Positions 58,779 to 64,000 of a DNA stretch of 64,000 nucleotides are shown piece after piece. The DNA is taken from assembly GCF_014650455.1 (NCBI RefSeq), contig NZ_BMUZ01000002.1:154125-218124 (forward strand), given 5' to 3'. Below the pieces are notes generated by a model. That model saw only the letters and a program-made list of their open reading frames with translations. It was not told the origin of the DNA and ran no database searches. Source of the DNA: Streptomyces xanthochromogenes. GTDB lineage: Bacteria > Actinomycetota > Actinomycetes > Streptomycetales > Streptomycetaceae. The position numbers and the translations under genes were made by a program. Numbering within the stretch: the first letter of the stretch is position 1; the number at the start of each line of letters is the position of its first letter.

Positions 58779-60218
58779 ATGCCCAGCCGTCATCTCCGCG
58801 TCCAGGGCGCCGCAGACGCTCGCCTCTGCGCCGCATTCAGCGCGCTGCGCGCCTCGCTCGACGTGCCCGCGGACTTTCCGGCCGAGGTCCTGGCCGAGGC
58901 GGAGCGGGCCGCGGCCGCGCCGCGCCTTCCGTCGTACGACGCGACCGGCATCGAGCTGTTCACCATCGACCCGCCCACCTCCACCGACCTCGACCAGGCG
59001 ATGTGCCTGGAGCGCAGGGCGGGCGGCGGCTACCGGGTGTACTACGCGATCGCCGACGTCGCGGCCTTCGTCACGCCGGGCGGCGCCCTGGACGCGGAGG
59101 CGCACCACCGGGTGACCACGCTCTACTTCCCGGACGAGAAGACCCCGCTGCACCCCACCGTGCTCTCCGAGGGCGCGGCCAGCCTGCTCCCCGACGAGGA
59201 CCGCCCCGCACTGCTGTGGTGCGTCGACCTGGACGCGGACGGCGCGACCACCGGCACCGATGTGCGACGCGCCCTGGTCCGCAGCCGCGCCAAGCTCGAC
59301 TACGAGGGCGTCCAGAAGCAGATCGACACCGGCACCGCGCCCGAGTCCCTCGCGCTGCTCCGGGACATCGGCACCCTGCGCGAACAGCAGGAGGTCGCCC
59401 GCGGCGGCATCTCGCTCAACGTCCCCGAGCAGGAGATCGTCGAGCACGACCACCACTACGACCTCACCTACCGGGTCCCGCTGCCCGCCGACGGCTGGAA
59501 CGCCCAGATCTCCCTGCTCACCGGCATCGCGGGCGCCCAGCTGATGCTGGCGTACGGCACGGGCATCCTGCGCACGCTGCCCAGCGCCCCGGACGGAGCG
59601 GTCGCCCGGCTGCGCCGCTCGGCCCAGGCGCTGCGCATCGACTGGCCCCACCACGTCCCGTACGCGGCGGTCGTCCGCTCCCTCGACCCCCGCGAACCCC
59701 ACCACGCCGCTTTCCTCCAGGAGTGCACCTCGCTGCTGCGTGGCGCCGGGTACACCGTCTTCAGCGGCGGCACCGCTCCCGAGCTCGCCGTGCACGCCGC
59801 GGTGGCCGCCCCGTACACGCACTGCACCGCCCCGCTGCGCCGCCTGGTGGACCGGTACGCAGGTGAGCTGTGCCTGGCCGCGGTGTCGGGGCAGGACCCG
59901 CCGGACTGGGTGGTGGCGGCGCTCGACGAGCTGCCCAAGGAGATGGCGCAGGGCACCAGCCGCGCCAACACCGTGGAGCGCGAGTGCGTGGACATCGTGG
60001 AGGCGGCGCTGCTCAAGGACCGGGTGGGCGAGCTGTTCGAGGCGACGGTCGTCGATGTGAAGGACGGTCAACCGGCGGTCGGCACCGTCCACTTGACCGA
60101 CCCGGCGGTGGTCGCCCGCATCGAGGGCGGCGGAAACCTCCCGCTCGGCGAGCGCCTGCGCGTCCGCCTCACCCAGGCCGACCCCGGCACCGCGAAGGTC
60201 GTGTTCGCCCCGGCGTGA
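58779..60218 (+). CDS. RNB-domain exoribonuclease (RNase II/R-like)
   Basis: A 479-residue nuclease. The RNB catalytic core starts GIELFTIDPPTSTDLDQAMCLERRAGGGYRVYYAIADVAAFV (the Asp cluster that binds Mg2+) and shows YFPDEKTPLHPTVLSEGAASLLPDEDRPALLWCVDL. PYTHCTAPLRRLVDRYAGELCLAA and a short terminal barrel complete the protein. It degrades RNA 3' to 5'. At 479 residues it is shorter than E. coli RNase II and lacks the N-terminal cold-shock domains, like other actinobacterial short RNB proteins. The ATG at 58779 follows the repeat array. Longer upstream frames only read through the repeats. Confidence 0.88.
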   Translation: MPSRHLRVQGAADARLCAAFSALRASLDVPADFPAEVLAEAERAAAAPRLPSYDATGIELFTIDPPTSTDLDQAMCLERRAGGGYRVYYAIADVAAFVTPGGALDAEAHHRVTTLYFPDEKTPLHPTVLSEGAASLLPDEDRPALLWCVDLDADGATTGTDVRRALVRSRAKLDYEGVQKQIDTGTAPESLALLRDIGTLREQQEVARGGISLNVPEQEIVEHDHHYDLTYRVPLPADGWNAQISLLTGIAGAQLMLAYGTGILRTLPSAPDGAVARLRRSAQALRIDWPHHVPYAAVVRSLDPREPHHAAFLQECTSLLRGAGYTVFSGGTAPELAVHAAVAAPYTHCTAPLRRLVDRYAGELCLAAVSGQDPPDWVVAALDELPKEMAQGTSRANTVERECVDIVEAALLKDRVGELFEATVVDVKDGQPAVGTVHLTDPAVVARIEGGGNLPLGERLRVRLTQADPGTAKVVFAPA

Positions 60219-60229
60219 ACGCGCGGCGG

Positions 60230-60838
60230 TCACGGCCGGGCGACGGCCGCCGTCAGTGCCTTCGCCAGCTCCCCGGACTCGTCCGCGTGGAAGCGCACGG
60301 ACGTCACCGCGCGCCGTCCGCCCAGGAGCGGTGCGTACATGACGGGCTCGCGCAGCTCCACGGTGAGGGAGGTCTGGGAGCCGACGGCGAGCTCCAGGAC
60401 GTCGTCCGGCACCTCGGCGCCCGCTCCCTGGAACTTCAACTCCGTGCGGACGCGGGATATCTGGGGCAGCGGGACGACCAGGTCGACCCGGGCGCCCGCG
60501 CGCAGCCGCAGCGCGTCCGGGGTGAGGACGTGCGGCCGGGTCACGGCCGCGGCCTGCATGCCGAGCACCAGGAGGACCGTGTAGAGGTCGAGGACGAGCA
60601 GCACCGCGTGCACCGCGGGCCACTGCCGCACCATGAAGGACACCCCCACCGTCTCGACGACGCAGACGAAGGCAAGCCCGTACACCGTCGCCGCCTGCGG
60701 GCTCGCATACCCGAACGCCCGGTCCAGTGGCCCCACTTGATGGCGCCGGCGTCTTATCCACAGGCCGAAGCTGTGGAGCACCCGTCCCTCGTGCGCGGCC
60801 AGCCGCCGCAGCGCTCCGGGATGCCTCTCGCGTGTCAT
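60230..60838 (-). CDS. Two-helix membrane protein, unknown
   Basis: A 202-residue protein with a basic N-terminus (RRLAAHEGRVLHSFGLWIRRRRHQVG). Two transmembrane helices follow (ATVYGLAFVCVVETVGVSFMV, VHAVLLVLDLYTVLLVLGMQAAAV), then a soluble beta-rich domain (VLTPDALRLRAGARVDLVVPLPQISRVRTEL) resembling bacterial PH-like domains. It is encoded four bases inside the MerR gene end (ATGA), so the two are coupled, and it could be the target or partner of that regulator. No function is known. Confidence 0.75.
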   Translation of the reverse strand: MTRERHPGALRRLAAHEGRVLHSFGLWIRRRRHQVGPLDRAFGYASPQAATVYGLAFVCVVETVGVSFMVRQWPAVHAVLLVLDLYTVLLVLGMQAAAVTRPHVLTPDALRLRAGARVDLVVPLPQISRVRTELKFQGAGAEVPDDVLELAVGSQTSLTVELREPVMYAPLLGGRRAVTSVRFHADESGELAKALTAAVARP

Positions 60839-61632
60839 GTCCGCTTCCTCTCCGTCGTCTTCCCCGCCGCCGTACCGGCCCGCAGCATCGCCCGCCGGAC
60901 CGCCTCGGCCTGGGCGGGCGCGAAGTCGGCGAGCAGGGCCCTGAGGAAACCCTGGGCGGCCGCGGTTTCCTGGCCTGCCGCGGCCTGGGCCGCGAGCTCC
61001 GGCGGCAGGCAGTCGGCGAGAGCCCGCGCGGCCGCCTCCACCCGGGGGTCCGACGGGTCGGCGTCCGCGAGGCCGTCGAGCAGCGCGTACACCTGGCGCG
61101 CCCGTTCGGCGGCTCCGGGTGCCGCGGCCAGGGCGCGCATCGCGGCCATCAGGCGGGCCCGCTCCGCTGGGGGCGCGGCGGTCTCCATGAGGGCGAGCAG
61201 CTCGCGGTCCTTCGCGGCCATCGGGGAGTCGGTCTCCCGTGGCCCCAACTCGACGAAGAAGTCCGCCAGTTCGGGGGAGAGTTCGTCGTCGGCGGTCAGG
61301 CGTCCGTCCGCGGCCCGGGCGAGCAGCGCGGCCAGGCGGTTCCGCCGGGTGCGTATCTCCGCCTCCTGGCGAGCCAGGTCGGCGTCCAACTCGGCCAGGA
61401 CTTCGGCCAGTTCGTGCCCCGCGTCGTCGGCGATGACGTCCCGCACCTCGTCGAGGCCGAGGCCCAGCTCGGTCAGCCGCCGGATGCGGGCGAGCGCGAC
61501 GGCGTCCCGCACCGAGTACTGCCGGTAGCCGTTGGCGAGCCGGGGCGGCTCGGGCAGCAGGCCGAGGTGGTGGTAGTGCCGTACGGCCCGCGTGGTCACC
61601 CCCACCAGCGCGGCGATCTCCGAGATCCGCAT
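60835..61632 (-). CDS. MerR-family transcriptional regulator
   Basis: A 265-residue regulator. The N-terminal winged helix MRISEIAALVGVTTRAVRHYHHLGLLPEPPRLANGYRQYSVRDAVALARIRRLTELGLGLDEVRDVI is classical MerR. A coiled-coil dimer helix (LAEVLAELDADLARQEAEIRTRRNRLAALL) and an all-helical effector domain of about 140 residues follow. It lacks the Cys of metal sensors, so an organic ligand is more likely. The promoter has the 19-bp spacing used by MerR activators and would give a leaderless transcript. It is coupled to a small membrane protein gene. Confidence 0.9.
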   Translation of the reverse strand: MRISEIAALVGVTTRAVRHYHHLGLLPEPPRLANGYRQYSVRDAVALARIRRLTELGLGLDEVRDVIADDAGHELAEVLAELDADLARQEAEIRTRRNRLAALLARAADGRLTADDELSPELADFFVELGPRETDSPMAAKDRELLALMETAAPPAERARLMAAMRALAAAPGAAERARQVYALLDGLADADPSDPRVEAAARALADCLPPELAAQAAAGQETAAAQGFLRALLADFAPAQAEAVRRAMLRAGTAAGKTTERKRT

Positions 61633-61638
61633 GCCCTC

Positions 61639-61669
61639 ATTAGAAACGTTGACGTTGCGGCAGGGTCAA
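61639..61669 (-). promoter_or_regulatory. MerR-type promoter with 19-bp spacer and dyad
   Basis: On the minus strand TTGACC (61669-61664) and TCTAAT (61644-61639) are 19 bp apart. The spacer holds AACGTCAACGTT and the TTGAC...GTCAA dyad typical of MerR operators. The implied start is at or next to the A of the ATG at 61632. Confidence 0.7.
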
Positions 61670-61734
61670 GCACGCCGGCCCGCACCGGGCCGCGGCCGTC
61701 GTGGCGCCCCGCGCCGGGTAGCATGGTCGGCACG

Positions 61735-62139
61735 GCAGACGAGCCGGGCGGGCGGCCGCGTGAAGATCTTCGATCTTCCCGAGGAACGTCCGGGCTCCAC
61801 AAGGCAGGGTGGTGGCTAACGGCCACCCGGGGTGACCCGCGGGACAGTGCCACAGAAAACAGACCGCCCGGGACTTCGGTCCCGGGTAAGGGTGAAACGG
61901 TGGTGTAAGAGACCACCAGCGCCTGAGGTGACTCAGGCGGCTAGGTAAACCCCACCCGGAGCAAGGTCAAGAGGGAGCGCCTCGGCGCTTCTGCGCGGAC
62001 GTTCGAGGGCAGCCTGCCCGAGTCCGCGGGTAGACCGCACGAGGCCGGCGGCAACGCCGGCCCTAGATGGATGGCCGTCGCCCCGACGACCGCGAGGTCC
62101 CGGGGTACAGAACCCGGCGTACAGCCCGGCTCGTCTGCC
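61735..62139 (+). ncRNA. rnpB: RNase P RNA, bacterial type A
   Basis: The ends GCAGACGAGCCGGGC and CCCGGCTCGTCTGC pair to form helix P1. Conserved core sequences are in order: GAGGAACGTCCGGGCTCCAC, then ACAGAAAACAGACCGCC, GGTAAGGGTGAAACGGTGG with GTAAGAGACCACCAG, and near the 3' end AGAACCCGGCGTACAG. This RNA matures tRNA 5' ends. A TAGCAT -10 (61719-61724) lies just upstream, and a strong terminator follows. Length (about 405 nt) is typical for actinobacteria. Confidence 0.95.
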
Positions 62140-62150
62140 CTTCGCTTCGC

Positions 62151-62183
62151 ACGGCCCCGCCGGGGAATCCCCGGGCGGGGCCG
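62151..62183 (+). terminator. rnpB terminator
   Basis: ACGGCCCCGCCGGGG (62151-62165) faces CCCCGGGCGGGGCCGT (62168-62183), 11 bases past the end of the RNA. Confidence 0.85.
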
Positions 62184-62383
62184 TCGTGCTGTGAGCGGCC
62201 GTGCTGTGGGCCGACTCCGGCGGGCTCACCTGCGTCGATGACCCCGAGTGACCGGGCGCTCATCCTCCGTGTGGCGCAACGCCCGCCGTCGCCGTAGCGT
62301 GATTCCCGGTACCGGAAGCCCGCACTCCGACGAGGGGGCGGGGGTGCCGCACACGTCGACTCGGGGACACGAGGTGAAACGCC

Positions 62384-62578
62384 GTGCCTTCCCTGCACTT
62401 TCCCGTGATGCTGGCGCTCGCAGCCGGCGCCTTCTTCCTCCTCCGCAAAGGCGGCACCAAGCTCTCCCACGCGCTCATCTGCGCCGGGTTCGGCTTCTAT
62501 CTCGCCGATACGGCGGTGGCCCCCTCGCTGCACACCGCGCTCAACTCCGTCACCGGCATGCTCGGGCAGCTTGGCTGA
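62384..62578 (+). CDS. Small membrane protein, 64 residues
   Basis: A 64-residue protein with a first hydrophobic helix (FPVMLALAAGAFFLL), a basic turn RKGGTKLSH, a second helix (ALICAGFGFYLADTAVA) and a short polar tail. The GTG at 62384 has GAGG eight bases upstream. The pattern resembles the small two-helix proteins seen beside conjugation genes in Streptomyces plasmids, but no such genes occur here, so the resemblance may be coincidental. Gaps on both sides (62184-62383 and 62579-62706) hold nothing recognised. Confidence 0.65.
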   Translation: MPSLHFPVMLALAAGAFFLLRKGGTKLSHALICAGFGFYLADTAVAPSLHTALNSVTGMLGQLG

Positions 62579-62706
62579 GCGCGCGGGCGTCCGTCGCCGC
62601 GCCGCCCGGTGGGGCACGGCGCGCCGCCGGTGACGTCCACCGCGTGGACGGGCCCGTCGTCGAGATCCGTGACCACGGCGACGGCTGCCCCGCCGAGCCG
62701 GCGCGC

Positions 62707-63081
62707 CTAGCCCGCTCCGGGGGCGACCCGCCCGGCGTCGCCCAGCGAACGCGCGGCGACCTTGGCCAGGTGGGCGTCGAAGACGCGGCCCGGGTCCGGG
62801 GTGAGGGTGGTCAGGGCGACCATCGCGGTGACGATCACGTCGCACAGCTCGGACTGGACGTCCTGCCAGCTGTGCGAGACGCCCTTGCGGGGATTCTGGC
62901 CGGTCGCCCCGATGACGGCCTGGGCGACCTCGCCGACCTCCTCCGACAGCTTCAGCATCCGCAGCAGCGTCTGCTGTTCGGGCGGTACGGGGCTCTGCGC
63001 GGTCAGCCAGGCGTGCAGGGCGGTGACCGTGGGCCAGGGGGAGTTCCAGGAGGTGCCGCGCGTGTCGTCCATGCGCCCCAC
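62707..63081 (-). CDS. MazG-like nucleotide pyrophosphohydrolase
   Basis: A 124-residue single-domain all-alpha NTP pyrophosphatase. The metal-binding ExxE pair is in RMLKLSEEVGEVAQAVIGATG and the ExxD in WQDVQSELCDVIVTAMVALTTL. Enzymes of this group remove damaged or surplus nucleoside triphosphates by hydrolysis to monophosphate and pyrophosphate. It could start at GTG 63081 or ATG 63072; neither has a strong ribosome-binding site. Confidence 0.82.
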   Translation of the reverse strand: MGRMDDTRGTSWNSPWPTVTALHAWLTAQSPVPPEQQTLLRMLKLSEEVGEVAQAVIGATGQNPRKGVSHSWQDVQSELCDVIVTAMVALTTLTPDPGRVFDAHLAKVAARSLGDAGRVAPGAG

Positions 63082-63181
63082 GGTGCCATCCGGCAGCGCA
63101 CCGGTGGCGGACCGGGGCGACCTGGGGTGTCCTGAGAGGTGTTCTGGGGGGTGAATCGTTCCTCATCGACCGGGAGAGACC

Positions 63182-63505
63182 GTGACCATCGCCCTCGACA
63201 AGCTGGCCGAACCGGCCGTCCGCGCCTTCGTCGGCGCCCTCAACTCCGGTGACCGGGCCGCCTTCGCCGCCGCCCTGACACCCGACGCCACGATGTCCGA
63301 CGACGGCTCGGACCGCGACGTCGGCGACTGGACCGAGCGCGAGGTCTTCTCCTCCGGCGGCCACATGGACATCGAGAGCCAGTCGCGCGACGGGCTCGGC
63401 CTGGTCGCCAACTACCGCAACGACACCTGGGGCGAGATGCGCACCGCCTGGCGCTTCACCGTGGACGGCGGCAAGGTGAGCCGCTTCGAGACCGGCCAGG
63501 CCTAG
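63182..63505 (+). CDS. SnoaL/NTF2-like fold protein
   Basis: A 107-residue protein with the NTF2 pattern. An N-terminal helix (PAVRAFVGALNSGDRAAFAAALTPDATMSDDG) is followed by beta strands VANYRNDTWGEMRTAWRFTVDGGKVSRFETGQ. Such small folds serve as isomerases, cyclases or binding proteins; no catalytic residue can be assigned. The GTG at 63182 follows GGGAGAG. It is divergent from the MazG-like gene by about 100 bp. Confidence 0.78.
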   Translation: MTIALDKLAEPAVRAFVGALNSGDRAAFAAALTPDATMSDDGSDRDVGDWTEREVFSSGGHMDIESQSRDGLGLVANYRNDTWGEMRTAWRFTVDGGKVSRFETGQA

Positions 63506-63539
63506 GGGCGTCCCGGGCCCGACCGGACCTCGCCGGGCA

Positions 63540-64000
63540 TCACACGGGAATGCGCGCCCCGGCGCCGCTCACCCGCACCCGCGGGTCGTCCGCGTGCAGG
63601 GTCACGGTGAGCACTCCGGGCCTTCCCAGATCCTCGCCCTGATGGAGCGTCAGCTCCGACTCCGGTGCCACCAGGCCCAGTTCACGCGCGTACGCCCCGA
63701 ACGCCGCGGCCGCCGCACCCGTCGCGGGGTCCTCGACGACCCCGCCGACCGGGAACGGGTCGCGGACGTGGAAGACCGACTCCGCTGCGCGCCACACCAG
63801 TTGGACGGTGGTGAGGTCGAGCCGGTGCATCAGCGCGGTGAGCCGGTCGAAGTCGTAGGCGAGGTCGCCGAGGCGCTCACGGGTGGCCGCGCCGAGCACG
63901 AGATGGCGGGCGCCCGCGTAGGCGATCCGGGGCGGGACGGCGCCGTCGAGGTCCTCGGCCGGCCAGTTCAGAGCGGCCAGCGCCTCGGCGAGATCCTTAT
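63540..64000 (-). CDS. PhzF-family isomerase-like protein (5' end outside window)
   Basis: The frame is open to the right edge of the window, and the visible 153 residues are the C-terminal part. ALAALNWPAEDLDGAVPPRIAYAGARHLVLGAATRERLGDLAYDF is followed by VFHVRDPFPVGGVVEDPATGAAAAAFGAYAREL, the PhzF signature with DPATGAA near the active site, and ESELTLHQGEDLGRPGVLTV. PhzF proteins isomerise phenazine precursors, but most members in other bacteria have unknown substrates. No phenazine genes are in the window. The start codon is not seen. Confidence 0.88.
   Translation of the reverse strand, partial: KDLAEALAALNWPAEDLDGAVPPRIAYAGARHLVLGAATRERLGDLAYDFDRLTALMHRLDLTTVQLVWRAAESVFHVRDPFPVGGVVEDPATGAAAAAFGAYARELGLVAPESELTLHQGEDLGRPGVLTVTLHADDPRVRVSGAGARIPV

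Noticed and set aside
62640..62706. Fragment resembling a histidine-kinase ATP-binding motif (VEIRDHGDGCP)
   Set aside because: Isolated 10-residue similarity in a GC-rich gap with no further HATPase boxes; likely chance.

Overview
The window is high-GC actinobacterial chromosome with Streptomyces character. Third codon positions are G/C-rich, and GTG starts and ATGA/TGATG gene overlaps are common. There is an F420-type oxidoreductase, a DmdR-type iron box, a type A RNase P RNA, and many small GC-rich interspersed repeats of the kind common between Streptomyces genes. No phage, transposase, CRISPR array, tRNA or rRNA was seen. About 57 protein genes, one RNA gene and two well-supported riboswitches can be defended.

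Layout. 0-8 kb: housekeeping and membrane genes (S4 RNA-binding protein, DedA, DoxX, PhoD-like phosphatase, secreted HNH nuclease), then a metal-efflux pair: an orphan FetB-type permease followed by a yybP-ykoY (Mn2+) riboswitch and a GDT1/UPF0016 transporter. 8-15 kb: peptidoglycan-binding protein, a drug-efflux MFS fused to a winged-helix domain, acetyltransferase, DUF2330, flavin-binding and APH-like proteins. 15-17.7 kb: divergent CYP125-type P450 and FadA5-type thiolase. 18-20 kb: secreted hydrolase and SLT-like lysozyme. 20.2-26.2 kb: a cobalamin-riboswitch operon coding for a surface-anchored intrinsic-factor-like protein, a second anchored protein and a complete ECF transporter (T, double ATPase, S). 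26.6-42 kb: metallo-hydrolase, aldehyde dehydrogenase, [3Fe-4S] ferredoxin, the regulator KstR, a glycosyltransferase/methyltransferase/glycosidase-like operon, lipoprotein, F420 enzyme, amidase, methyltransferase, a two-domain acyl-CoA dehydrogenase and an SCP-x thiolase. 42-47.5 kb: MFS pump and a two-component system with an ABC-2 exporter. 47.7-50.8 kb: MaoC hydratase, zinc alcohol dehydrogenase and Hsd4A-like SDR operon. 51-64 kb: siderophore-binding lipoprotein with iron box, Nif3/zinc-ribbon/RNase H-phosphatase operon, KDPG aldolase, YaaA, an 84-bp tandem repeat array, RNB nuclease, MerR regulator, rnpB and small genes.

The unifying theme is a dispersed steroid (cholesterol-type) side-chain catabolic regulon. 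The TetR protein at 29.9-30.5 kb is recognisably KstR. Boxes matching the known KstR consensus TnnAACnnGTTnnA (four exact, three with one mismatch) lie upstream of the P450, thiolase, aldehyde dehydrogenase, metallo-hydrolase, kstR/glycosyltransferase, acyl-CoA dehydrogenase and MaoC transcription units. A second palindrome, TCTGACG-N3-CGTCAGA, sits close to the KstR boxes at three of these promoters, in degenerate form at a fourth, and alone before the F420 oxidoreductase. This suggests a second, unidentified regulator of the same pathway. The MaoC leader also holds a perfect intrinsic-terminator hairpin between its promoter and its gene. The enzymes present can cover terminal oxidation and beta-oxidation of a sterol side chain. 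Acyl-CoA ligases, Mce4-type uptake and ring-degradation genes are not in this window.
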